A DNA stretch of 64,000 bases. Source: an uncultured Clostridia bacterium. Its GTDB lineage: Bacteria > Bacillota > Clostridia > TANB77 > CAG-508. Positions 1-8,670 of the stretch are shown in pieces (the stretch's first letter is position 1; every line of letters starts with the position of its first letter). The DNA is taken from assembly GCA_934162535.1 (NCBI GenBank), contig CAKPJC010000002.1, positions 42,786 through 106,785 of the forward strand, read 5' to 3'. The notes under the pieces are model-generated. The model ran no database searches, was not told the origin of the DNA, and worked only from the letters and a program-made list of their open reading frames with translations. The position numbers and the translations under genes are program-made.

Positions 1-887
1 TTATTTTTTAGACATTCTTTTGACCTTTCTTCCATAATGTATTTTTTCTCAAGTTCTCCAAGTGCTTCTCTTGCTACTCCAACATCTGTTGTTATTACTG
101 GTATTCCCATTGCCATTGACTCTAATATTGTTAGTGGTGTTCCTTCTTCTTTTGATGCACATATATACACACTAATTTTATTATAAAACTTCGGCATTTC
201 TTCTTGTGGAATCATTTTTATATTTCTGTCAGCTAATTCAAGTTCTATATTATAGCCTTCTTCTTTCAGTTCAGCTATCGCTGGTTTTATTATTCCTTCA
301 ACGCCTTTCATGTCGTCATCATTATCAGAGTCCTTGAATTTGCTATTTCCAACCCAACCAGCAATAATTGTTTCTGTATTTTCATTAAATCTTTCAAGAT
401 TTTGTGGGAAATATTTTGTCAAATCTACGCCATCATGTATAACTGCTTCTGGTTTATTTCCTTTTTTATTATATATTTCTAATAGTTTGTTTGAAGTTAC
501 CATATAGTGTGGTGTATATCTCATTATCACATCTGTTCTCCAAGCTTCTTCTCCTCTTAAATATAAGTGGTCACATATAGCAAAACTTATTTTTTTACTA
601 TATATGTATTCCTTTTTGAACTCTTCGTAAGACATACCATAATATTCTTCCACATGTTTTTTGGTTCCTTCCTTATCAATAAGACTTATATAGCCCCTCC
701 ACAAAAAGTGAATTAAGTCATATTCTTTGCAAAATACAAACAGTCTTGCCATATTCCCTTCAAATAACCTACCTGGTATTATATCAATGTCAAAATATTC
801 GCTTAGGTTCTTTTTTATTTGATGAGCAATATTATCAAATGCCCATCCTTCAGTATCAATTATAAGTGCAATTTTCTTTTTATCCAT
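1..887 (-). CDS. GT4 glycosyltransferase, 3' end cut by window edge
   Basis: The reading frame starts at ATG 887 (MDKKKIALIIDTEGWAFD) and runs open to the left edge without a stop, giving about 295 residues. The C-terminal half carries the GT-B donor-binding signature EGTPLTILES (E-x7-E type), followed by MAMGIPVIT, typical of GT4 (GT1-superfamily) retaining glycosyltransferases. It would add a sugar from a nucleotide donor to a surface glycan at the cytoplasmic membrane face. It is the most distal visible gene of the minus-strand polysaccharide cluster, after the ABC exporter and a coiled-coil protein. The acceptor and sugar cannot be told from sequence. Confidence 0.85.
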   Translation of the reverse strand, partial: MDKKKIALIIDTEGWAFDNIAHQIKKNLSEYFDIDIIPGRLFEGNMARLFVFCKEYDLIHFLWRGYISLIDKEGTKKHVEEYYGMSYEEFKKEYIYSKKISFAICDHLYLRGEEAWRTDVIMRYTPHYMVTSNKLLEIYNKKGNKPEAVIHDGVDLTKYFPQNLERFNENTETIIAGWVGNSKFKDSDNDDDMKGVEGIIKPAIAELKEEGYNIELELADRNIKMIPQEEMPKFYNKISVYICASKEEGTPLTILESMAMGIPVITTDVGVAREALGELEKKYIMEERSKECLKN

Positions 888-889
888 AA

Positions 890-1150
890 TTATCTCCTAA
901 TTATTTTTTTGATTTTTTGCATTGCTTTATAGCTTCTTGAGTATAAGATCGAATCTAATTTTTTTTGTATTTCCTTTTCTTCATTTCTTATACTCTCCAC
1001 TTCTCTTTGCCTTTGTTGTTCTTTTTCATCCAATTGCATTTTATGTTCTATTTCTTTTTGTTTTTGTTCAGCTTTTAGCCTATCACAATATTCTTTTATT
1101 AATTCATTTTCCTTTTGTAAAGTTTTTATTAATATTTCTCTATTATCCAT
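890..1150 (-). CDS. Small charged coiled-coil protein of the glycan cluster
   Basis: The product is 86 aa from ATG 1150, chosen because GAGGAA lies 7 bases upstream; a longer frame would overlap the exporter permease. Residues from about 10 to 65 are almost all Glu/Lys/Gln/Arg with heptad spacing, so a long coiled coil. The end, LDSILYSRSYKAMQKIKKII, resembles the linker with an SRS(W/Y)K motif often seen at the end of coiled-coil segments fused to clostridial and rhamnan-type glycosyltransferases. It sits 1 base after the permease and just before a GT4 gene. It may be a chain-length ruler or scaffold; that role is inference. Confidence 0.6.
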   Translation of the reverse strand: MDNREILIKTLQKENELIKEYCDRLKAEQKQKEIEHKMQLDEKEQQRQREVESIRNEEKEIQKKLDSILYSRSYKAMQKIKKIIRR

Positions 1151-1151
1151 A

Positions 1152-1925
1152 TTACAATTCCTCTGCAAATCTTCTTTCCAATTTTCTAAATATCATATAT
1201 CCCACTATGCATAGTGTAATTCCCATTACTAAGCATATTACTAATCCTTTTGGATCTGGTGGCATTTTGTTATAAAATATATTTCTATATGCTTCTATAA
1301 GATATGACATTGGATTTATTTTTACTATCCATTGTAGCTCAGCTGGTACTGCTGATGAAGCATATACAATTGGTGTTGCGTAAAATAGTAATTGTATAAG
1401 TATTCCTAATAGATGTAGTAAATCTCTAAAATACACACTAAAACTTGATACTATAAATGCAAATCCAATTGAAACTATGTATTGAATTGCAACTATTACA
1501 AAGTACCATAATATATTAAATGATAACCCTATTCCTCCAAATATTGTGAATCCTAAAATAATTATTGTTGATATTAGGAAGTTTACTCCTTCGCTTGTAA
1601 CTACTGAAATTGGTAGTATTTCCCTTGGGAAATATACCTTTTTTATTATATTTCCATTATCTATTATTGATGCTGCTCCTCTTAATATTACAGCAGAAAA
1701 ATATTGCCATGGTATTAATCCACAACATAAGTATACAGTATAGTTAGGTATCTCACTTTTTAATATTATTTGAAATACAAATGCATATACTGCTATTTGT
1801 AAAAGGGGATTTATAAAAGACCATAATATCCCTAAAAATGATTTTTTATATTTTCCTCCTATATCTTTTTTTATATTTGTTTTTAATAACTCTCTATAAT
1901 TATATAAATCTTTAAATATAGTCAT
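1152..1925 (-). CDS. ABC-2 type polysaccharide export permease (Wzm/TagG-like)
   Basis: The product is 257 aa with about six hydrophobic segments and the N-terminal amphipathic segment typical of ABC-2 polysaccharide permeases (FKDLYNYRELLKTNIKKDIGG, broken by the first helix, then KSFLGILWSFINPLLQI). This family forms the membrane channel that moves lipid-linked O-antigen, teichoic acid or other glycans across the cytoplasmic membrane. The ATPase partner lies immediately upstream, 15 bases away, in the same direction. The length matches Wzm/TagG (250-275 aa). The exported glycan is unknown but is presumably the product of the glycosyltransferases in the same cluster. Confidence 0.93.
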   Translation of the reverse strand: MTIFKDLYNYRELLKTNIKKDIGGKYKKSFLGILWSFINPLLQIAVYAFVFQIILKSEIPNYTVYLCCGLIPWQYFSAVILRGAASIIDNGNIIKKVYFPREILPISVVTSEGVNFLISTIIILGFTIFGGIGLSFNILWYFVIVAIQYIVSIGFAFIVSSFSVYFRDLLHLLGILIQLLFYATPIVYASSAVPAELQWIVKINPMSYLIEAYRNIFYNKMPPDPKGLVICLVMGITLCIVGYMIFRKLERRFAEEL

Positions 1926-1940
1926 GATATATATTCCTCT

Positions 1941-2684
1941 CTATCTAGTCTCTTTTAAATATTCTTCTATTACTTCTTCTGAATTTCCATCCATTCTTAT
2001 TTCTCCATTGCTTAGCCATACTGATCTATCGCAAAAGTCTTTTACAGTTCCTAAGCTGTGTGTTACAAATACCATTGTTTTGCCTTCATCTTTTAGTTCT
2101 TTCATTTTTGCTATACATTTATCCTGAAAGTGTTGATCCCCAACTGCCAACACCTCATCTACTAGTAGTATGTCGGCTTCTACATTTATTGCTACAGCAA
2201 ATGCAAGCCTCATATACATACCTGATGAATATGTTCTAACAGGATTGTCTATATAAGCTCCTAATTCTGAAAATTCGATTATCTTATCTATTCTATTATC
2301 TATTTGTTCTTTTGTTAGTCCAAATATTGATGCATTAAAATATATGTTTTCTCTTCCTGTAAAGTCTGGATGAAAACCAGCTCCTAATTCCAGTAATGAT
2401 GTAAGTTTACCATTTACTGTTATTTTCCCTTTGTTAGGATATATAATTTTAGTCATAAGTTTTAAAAGTGTAGATTTTCCACTTCCATTTACTCCTATTA
2501 GTCCAACAGCTTCTCCGTTTTTTATTGTTAAACTAACATTTTTTAAAACTTCTCTTTTTTCTTTTTTATTTCTGTTCCAGAATAATATTTTTTCTTTTAA
2601 ACTATTGGCTTTATCCATATATATGTTAAATGATTTATACACATTTTCTACTATTATTCTATCTTCTCTTTTATCTTCTTGCAT
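1941..2684 (-). CDS. ABC polysaccharide export ATPase (Wzt/TagH-like)
   Basis: The product is 247 aa. The Walker A motif GVNGSGKST is near residues 64-72, the ABC signature YSSGM is mid-protein, Walker B is ADILLVDEV, and the switch His is in FVTHSL. The sequence between the N-terminus and Walker A is extended (KANSLKEKILFWNRN), as in the Wzt/TagH subfamily. It is the energy-coupling partner of the permease just downstream. It lacks the C-terminal glycan-recognition domain of long Wzt proteins, so substrate choice must lie elsewhere, as in TagH-short or lipid-linked non-capped systems. Confidence 0.94.
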   Translation of the reverse strand: MQEDKREDRIIVENVYKSFNIYMDKANSLKEKILFWNRNKKEKREVLKNVSLTIKNGEAVGLIGVNGSGKSTLLKLMTKIIYPNKGKITVNGKLTSLLELGAGFHPDFTGRENIYFNASIFGLTKEQIDNRIDKIIEFSELGAYIDNPVRTYSSGMYMRLAFAVAINVEADILLVDEVLAVGDQHFQDKCIAKMKELKDEGKTMVFVTHSLGTVKDFCDRSVWLSNGEIRMDGNSEEVIEEYLKETR

Positions 2685-2789
2685 CTTTTTACACCTTTCC
2701 TTATTAATATTTTATATAATACACTAAATTATCTATTAAGTCAAATATTTTTATATTTTTTTTATTTATTTTTTAAGAAAAAAGAGCCC

Positions 2790-3647
2790 CTATTTTCTAG
2801 GATGCTCTTTCTTTGTTATAATTGCAAAAAATATTATTAAAATGATTGCTCCACCTATATATATATACATCTTTTTATTTGTCTTCTCTTCTTGTCTTTC
2901 TACATTTATTACATATGTCGTAGTTTTAGCTTCATCATTATTGCTCTTAACCTTTATAATTATTTTGTTTTTTCCAACTTGTAATTCTTCTGTTCCTTGT
3001 GTTTCTATATAATTATTGTCATCTGTTTTACTTTCTATATATAGACTTGTTATTTCATTTTTTACATCCACATTATATTCATATTTATCAGAAGCAAATG
3101 AAGGTTTTATTTTTTCAAGTTCTTTTTCTCCTGTTTTAATATTTATACCATATATCTGTAATTCAGTTAATTTTAGTTCAGATTGCTTAAATGGTAGTTC
3201 AATATTTAGATTATAAATCTGAACATTTCCATTTTCAGCTGTAACAACAATTCGTAATTCATTAATTCCATCTTCAAGCTCAACTTCCCCTGCACCTTCT
3301 ACTTTAGCCTTTTCGTCTTCAGGTTCAGCAATTATCTTTATTTTCTTATTATTGTTATCATTTAATTTTACATTATAATCAACGTATTGTCTATTAAACT
3401 GTGGTTCAAGTTGTGCATTTTCAATTTTTAATGTTTTTAGAAAATTGTTACTTGATTCTCCTTTATATTCATATATTTCTTCGCTCTTTTTGCTTTTTTC
3501 TTCATCTGCTTCCTCATCAGAATAATCTGCTCGTCCTTTATTATCTGGTGGGTATTCTAAATCATAAAATTCAGCATATGAAAATGTAGGTAATAAAAAA
3601 GTTCCAATTATCATCATTACTATTATTAATTTTCTTATTTTCTTCAT
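2790..3647 (-). CDS. Secreted membrane-anchored protein with two cadherin-like beta-sandwich domains
   Basis: The product is 285 aa. It has a signal peptide (residues 1 to about 25, ending SYAEF) and an acidic linker. Two repeats follow, each starting with L-x-x-L-x-I (LKTLKIENAQLEP and LTELQIYGINIKT), containing an xYxYNV strand and ending in YxLNIE or YVINVER. This is the pattern of the cadherin-like beta-sandwich family (PF12733-type). One C-terminal transmembrane helix (YIGGAIILIIFFAII) and a Lys/Arg tail anchor it with the domains outside. It lies 12 bases after the glucosaminidase gene and is probably co-transcribed with it. It is likely a cell-wall or matrix binding protein. Confidence 0.75.
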   Translation of the reverse strand: MKKIRKLIIVMMIIGTFLLPTFSYAEFYDLEYPPDNKGRADYSDEEADEEKSKKSEEIYEYKGESSNNFLKTLKIENAQLEPQFNRQYVDYNVKLNDNNNKKIKIIAEPEDEKAKVEGAGEVELEDGINELRIVVTAENGNVQIYNLNIELPFKQSELKLTELQIYGINIKTGEKELEKIKPSFASDKYEYNVDVKNEITSLYIESKTDDNNYIETQGTEELQVGKNKIIIKVKSNNDEAKTTTYVINVERQEEKTNKKMYIYIGGAIILIIFFAIITKKEHPRK

Positions 3648-3659
3648 ATAAATTTCCTC

Positions 3660-6600
3660 TTATTTTAGGTATTCTGACGAGATAAATGCTTGTGTTCCAT
3701 CATTTAATGCTACTCTATCCCAACTAATACCCCCTATATAATATTTTCCAGTATTTATGCTTGTTACTTCTGTTCCACTTGGTACAGATCTTATTATATC
3801 CAAGTTTGTGCTTGGTCCTATTCTTGCATTTACTCCCATTCCACTTTCCGTTCTTACTGTCTTTTTAATATTGCAATTAGTTCTATCTGAGATAAATTCC
3901 AAATAATCTCCAGAAACATATCCTATTGTTCCACTATCTGTTACTACTTGTTGCCAATTTCCATTTAATGCTCTTTTTACTGACAATAGCTCTGTTCCAT
4001 TTGATAATTTTTCTAAAACTGATGACCTCGTATTTGGTTCAGCTCTAACTTTTAGATGTGATGATACATCTATAACTCTTACATCCATTGGTCCTGAATT
4101 CAATTTAACATCTGGTTGTGATGATGACGTTCCTGATGGTTTTGCAATAGGTTCAGTTGGCATATTCTCATATACAGGAATAATAAATGTGAATTTAGAA
4201 TTTGCTTTTCCTGTTCCTATATAACAACTTGCCAAAGTCCTTGCTTCACTATATGCTGCTGAGACATTTTGCATATATTCATGTGAAAATAATGATGTTC
4301 CATTTCTTGTATCTATATCAAATTTGTTTTGATATAACGTGTTTTGATAATTTTCTAACCATCTTGATTTTAAAAAGTCTATTCCACCTATTATTGCTTT
4401 TTCCATTGAATCCCATCCATATGTTTTTGCAGTTGCTAACGCTGTGTCATAGTCTTTTCCAAGTCTAGCACCAATGTTAAATGGATTATAATATGTTTTA
4501 CCATCTCCACCGTTCATTCCGGTTCCTATTGTTGTTCCTTTTCTGCCTTGTTCTTGGAATAATCTTGCTATTACATAATATGGATTTACATTTTGTTTAT
4601 AACATGCATTATTTATATCATAAGAATAGTTTGCCAAAAATGTTCCTTTAACTTGCTTTTGTATTCCTTCTAGTGTTACACTCTCAGACACATATCCATT
4701 CAAATCCAAAAATTGAAATATATCTACTTCATTTAAAAAATTTCTTGCATCCATAAAATATGCAATTCCATTATATGATGCTGAATACCATACCCCTGAA
4801 CTGTATGGATTATTTGCTATCCAATCTCCTCTATAAGATCTTGTATCTACAAGACAATTTGTTTTTGTAGAATATTCTCCATCTACCACATAATTAAAGT
4901 CTAGCCCAGTATATAATATTTCAAAGTTCCAATCAGGATGTGCTGTTTTCAAAGTGTCTAATTTTTGTTTTATTCCTGGATATTTGCTTTCATTAATATA
5001 TATTCCAGCACTTTCTATTCTAAATAATTGGTTACTATATAAATAAACATTATCTAATTTTAAATCTGTTCCATTTGTTGCTTTAGTATCAGGTATATTT
5101 ATACATTGTCCTGTTGTTTTTGATACTATACTATAATATTGTCCATCTACATATTTTAGAATCCATTTTTGATTATCATTTGAATAATCAGTATCATACT
5201 GTTTTACACTTGTTCCATCTGCCTGTACAGCTTTATCTGAATTTATATTTATTATAAAATAATATCCATCTTTATAGACAAAATTAAATTGTTGTTGTGA
5301 ACCATTAACATATTTCCATATTTGTACAATTCCACCATTTTCTTTGCTTCCAGCTTCTATGTCAAATCCAACTGTTGTATCTAATTTAGTCAAAATTTTA
5401 TATAACCCTTCATCTATCCATCTTATGCTTTTATCTTCTTGTCTTATAAGACTAAATGTTTGTGCCGGTGTTCCGTTTTTTGTGTATATTTGTACATTTC
5501 CTCCAACATTTGTATTACCATTTTGTATGTCTAAGCTTAGACCACTTTTCTTTGATATAATGCTATATGTGTCATTTTCTATATTATGTCTTATTATCCA
5601 CTTTTGGGCATCTGTTCCATTGTATTTATATTGCCATACATTTGTGCCTATTTCTGTTCCTCCATTTTGTACATCTAATACATTTCCTGAGTTTATTGAC
5701 CTTATTATATAATATCCTTTTCCGTCTGGTATAATGTTAAATTCGTTTCTTATTGTGTCTGATGTATTTCCTAATTGTATATTTGCTCCCATTTCTCTTG
5801 ACTCGTCTTTTACATCAAATGATACATTTTTATTTGATGATACTACTATTTTATATGTTCCTTCTTCAACATATTCTTCTGCATTTGTTATTGAAACTCC
5901 TACTATGTTGAACTTTTGCTTTGCTGTTTCTGTTTTACTTCTTATTTCTATATTTCCATTGTTCTCAGTTAAATATAAATTACTCTTTTTGTTTATAAAG
6001 CTATAACTTCCATCGCTATTTTTTTCTATTTTCCATCTTTGTGCATCAGTATAATTCCCTGTATATTGCCATATATTTGTTCCTTCTGTTATTCCTCCAC
6101 TTTGGGCATCTAATACTTTTTCTGAATCCATTCCTTCTATTGTATAATATCCATCATCTTTGTTATATTTTAGCTTGAATTTTTTATGGAAATTATCTAC
6201 TTCTGTCCAATTTTCTGTTTTTATATTTGCTTCGTTTTCTCTTGATGCTCCATTTACTGCTATTACATTATTTGTATTTTTTACTGTTTCTATCTTATAT
6301 ATTCCATCTTCTATTGTTTTTGGTGCTATATTTTCTAGTGATATTATTTTAAACTTTTGCTCTGGTATATTTTTTCCTGTATTTATTTGAATATTACTAT
6401 TTTCATCACTTAAATATAATCCACTTTTTTTATTTATGAAACTATAACTTCCATCTTTATTTTTTTGTATTTCCCACTTTTGGGCATCTGTTCCATTTTG
6501 GTTGTATTGCCATATATTTGTACCATCTTTTGTTCCTCCATTTTGTGCATCTAATGCTTTTCCTGAGTTTGTTGATTCTATTGTATAGAATCCACTTGTT

Positions 6601-7940
6601 TTGTCATATGTTAATCTAAATTTATTTTTTTCATTATTTCTGTTTACCCATTCTCCTAATCGTACATTTGCTCCTAATTCATTTGAACCATTTTCTATTT
6701 CTATTGCCATATGGATTTTACTATTATCAAACATTGATATTCTGTATATTCCATTTTCAATATACTGTTCTGGCTTTTCTTTTACTTTTTCTAATTCAAA
6801 TTTTTGTCTATTCTTTCCTGTTTTCTCATATATTTGTACTGTTTCTCCTTCTGATGTCTTTTCTCCAAGATCTAAGTATAGCTCGCTTTTCTTGTTCATA
6901 AAACTATAACTTCCATCGCTGTTCTTTTCTATCTTCCATCTTTGTGCATCTGTATAATTTCCTGTATATTGCCATATTTTTGTCCCATTTGTCATTCCAC
7001 CATTTTGTGCATCTAGTACTTTTTCTGTACTTACTGATTTTATTGTGTAATATCCATCATCTTCATTATATGTTATTTTGAATTTTCTTTGTGTATTACT
7101 TATTTCTTCTGTCCATTTTCCTGTCTCTATCATTATTCCATTTTCTTTTGTTGTTTCTCTTGTTTGTAGTACTATATTATTATTTTCTTTTGTTGAAATT
7201 TTGTATACTCCATCTTCTATTGTTCTTTCTTCTTTATTATCCAAACATATTAGTTTGAATTTTTGCTCATTTTTATTTTCATCTTTATTTAATTGTATGT
7301 TTCCATTTTCTACACTTATATATAATCCACTCTTTTTAGATGAAATGCTATAGCTTCCATCTTCATTTTTTTGTAGTTTCCATTTTTGAGCATCTGTTCC
7401 ATTGTATTTATATTGCCATACATTTGTCCCTTCTGTTGTTCCTCCATTTTGTGAGTCTAATACTTTTCCTGAATTTGCTGATTTTATTATATAACTTTCA
7501 TCTGTTTTATCATATTCTATTATAAATTTGTTTTTTTCATTATTTTTATTTACCCATTCTCCTATTTGTACATTTGCTCCTAGTTCTTTTGACCCGTTTT
7601 CTACTTCCATTGCCATATGGCAATTTTTATTTTCAAACATTGATATTCTATATGTTCCATCTTTTATTAATTGATTAGTTTCAACCACATTTTCTTCGTC
7701 ATTACTATTATTTTCTTCAATCGCATTTTTCGTGTTTTCTTCTTCATCTGTTTTTACTTCAGTATTATTTAATTCTTGATTATTATTTTCAGATTTCTTC
7801 GAGTTTTCAACTTTTTCTTCTTCAATATTAATCTTATCCTCATTTTCGTCGTTTGCATAGCTAACTATTCCAATTCCTGATAATGCTACATTTCCTAAAA
7901 ATACCATTAGGATTAATAATACTTCTATTTTTTTCTTCAT
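3660..7940 (-). CDS. Giant secreted ricin-repeat protein with GH73 glucosaminidase and two SH3b domains
   Basis: The product is 1426 aa. A signal peptide (1 to about 29) is followed by an acidic Glu/Asn-rich linker (30-90). Six ricin-type beta-trefoil modules of roughly 145 aa lie at about 95-975; each opens with a (D/N/E)G-x-Y-(R/K)I strand and carries QNGG...W and DAQ(K/R)W, the QxW motif. A glucosaminidase domain at about 985-1255 has the probable catalytic Glu in ARLFQEQGR and YNPFNIGA. Two bacterial SH3 domains occupy about 1284-1348 and 1358-1426. It is predicted to cleave peptidoglycan GlcNAc linkages while binding wall glycan through the lectin and SH3b domains. The lectin part shares near-identical DNA with the gene at 8671-12210. 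Confidence 0.9.
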   Translation of the reverse strand: MKKKIEVLLILMVFLGNVALSGIGIVSYANDENEDKINIEEEKVENSKKSENNNQELNNTEVKTDEEENTKNAIEENNSNDEENVVETNQLIKDGTYRISMFENKNCHMAMEVENGSKELGANVQIGEWVNKNNEKNKFIIEYDKTDESYIIKSANSGKVLDSQNGGTTEGTNVWQYKYNGTDAQKWKLQKNEDGSYSISSKKSGLYISVENGNIQLNKDENKNEQKFKLICLDNKEERTIEDGVYKISTKENNNIVLQTRETTKENGIMIETGKWTEEISNTQRKFKITYNEDDGYYTIKSVSTEKVLDAQNGGMTNGTKIWQYTGNYTDAQRWKIEKNSDGSYSFMNKKSELYLDLGEKTSEGETVQIYEKTGKNRQKFELEKVKEKPEQYIENGIYRISMFDNSKIHMAIEIENGSNELGANVRLGEWVNRNNEKNKFRLTYDKTSGFYTIESTNSGKALDAQNGGTKDGTNIWQYNQNGTDAQKWEIQKNKDGSYSFINKKSGLYLSDENSNIQINTGKNIPEQKFKIISLENIAPKTIEDGIYKIETVKNTNNVIAVNGASRENEANIKTENWTEVDNFHKKFKLKYNKDDGYYTIEGMDSEKVLDAQSGGITEGTNIWQYTGNYTDAQRWKIEKNSDGSYSFINKKSNLYLTENNGNIEIRSKTETAKQKFNIVGVSITNAEEYVEEGTYKIVVSSNKNVSFDVKDESREMGANIQLGNTSDTIRNEFNIIPDGKGYYIIRSINSGNVLDVQNGGTEIGTNVWQYKYNGTDAQKWIIRHNIENDTYSIISKKSGLSLDIQNGNTNVGGNVQIYTKNGTPAQTFSLIRQEDKSIRWIDEGLYKILTKLDTTVGFDIEAGSKENGGIVQIWKYVNGSQQQFNFVYKDGYYFIININSDKAVQADGTSVKQYDTDYSNDNQKWILKYVDGQYYSIVSKTTGQCINIPDTKATNGTDLKLDNVYLYSNQLFRIESAGIYINESKYPGIKQKLDTLKTAHPDWNFEILYTGLDFNYVVDGEYSTKTNCLVDTRSYRGDWIANNPYSSGVWYSASYNGIAYFMDARNFLNEVDIFQFLDLNGYVSESVTLEGIQKQVKGTFLANYSYDINNACYKQNVNPYYVIARLFQEQGRKGTTIGTGMNGGDGKTYYNPFNIGARLGKDYDTALATAKTYGWDSMEKAIIGGIDFLKSRWLENYQNTLYQNKFDIDTRNGTSLFSHEYMQNVSAAYSEARTLASCYIGTGKANSKFTFIIPVYENMPTEPIAKPSGTSSSQPDVKLNSGPMDVRVIDVSSHLKVRAEPNTRSSVLEKLSNGTELLSVKRALNGNWQQVVTDSGTIGYVSGDYLEFISDRTNCNIKKTVRTESGMGVNARIGPSTNLDIIRSVPSGTEVTSINTGKYYIGGISWDRVALNDGTQAFISSEYLK
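5467..7628 (-). repeat. Copy A of ~2.16 kb direct repeat in ricin-repeat genes
   Basis: This block matches 9902-12063 at a constant offset of 4435 bases. Translations in the coding frame are identical over the whole block, and several antisense frames are identical too, so silent sites have not diverged. The first mismatches outside are at 5466 (c versus t) and 7629-7630 (at versus gc). Divergence is strong beyond the edges, where the enzyme domains and signal peptides differ. Confidence 0.9.
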
Positions 7941-7962
7941 TGTCTTTCTCCCTTCTTTTGAA

Positions 7963-8661
7963 TTATATAATTACATTTTCAATGATTTCACTTATAATGT
8001 CCTTTTCATTTTGCTTATTTTTACTATTTGTTGTTATTATAAGTATAGTTTTATTTTCCATTTCAATATATTCGAGTGGTGTATATGGATCCATATCTTC
8101 AAATGGATATTCGATAATTTCTCCTGTAACCTCGTCTATTGAATAAAATTTGTTATTTATGTCTACAACAAATAATTTGTTACTTGAAATTATTTGTTGT
8201 AGTTTTTTATCATTATCATTTGCTTCTATTTGATTTTCTATAATCAAAAATCCATTATCATTAATTTTGTATTCTGATTTGGTAATTAGTTTTAACATTT
8301 CTAAAAATCTGTCTCTTGATTCCACATTCACCCATATTCCACTGCCTTTTGGTTCACTTTCCAATAGTTTGTCTATTTCTGAATATTCTGGTTTGTCATT
8401 TTTTATTATCCCAGCTAATGCAATTGAATATCTTATTTCAGGTTTTATTGTCAAGACTTTTCTTCCATCATATTCTTCCTGAATAGTATATATATGACTA
8501 TTTCCTGTTATCCCTAACTGTTCTTTTAACTGTTCTACTTGCTCTTGTTGTTCACGTTCTTCTTTGTTGTTACTGTTTAAATTTTTATTTGCAAAAAATA
8601 TCATAAATATAATAATAATTAGTATAAGTATTACGAATAATATTTTTTTGTTCACTTCCAT
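7963..8661 (-). CDS. Membrane-anchored protein of unknown function between the two ricin-repeat genes
   Basis: The product is 232 aa. A single N-terminal transmembrane segment (residues about 7-24, ILFVILILIIIIFMIFF) is followed by a Gln/Glu-rich stretch and a soluble domain of about 180 residues, presumably outside the cell. It is not recognised as a known family. It lies 9 bases after the M14 ricin-repeat gene and about 20 bases before the glucosaminidase gene, so it is likely part of the same transcript. It may be an accessory or anchoring factor for the two lectin-repeat enzymes; this rests only on position. Confidence 0.6.
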   Translation of the reverse strand: MEVNKKILFVILILIIIIFMIFFANKNLNSNNKEEREQQEQVEQLKEQLGITGNSHIYTIQEEYDGRKVLTIKPEIRYSIALAGIIKNDKPEYSEIDKLLESEPKGSGIWVNVESRDRFLEMLKLITKSEYKINDNGFLIIENQIEANDNDKKLQQIISSNKLFVVDINNKFYSIDEVTGEIIEYPFEDMDPYTPLEYIEMENKTILIITTNSKNKQNEKDIISEIIENVII

Positions 8662-8670
8662 TTTACCTTT

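Noticed and set aside
5344..7525. Several plus-strand frames with hydrophobic products, repeated at 9779-11960
   Set aside because: They are antisense shadows of the duplicated ricin-repeat genes; hydrophobicity comes from complementing AT-rich Lys/Asn/Glu codons.
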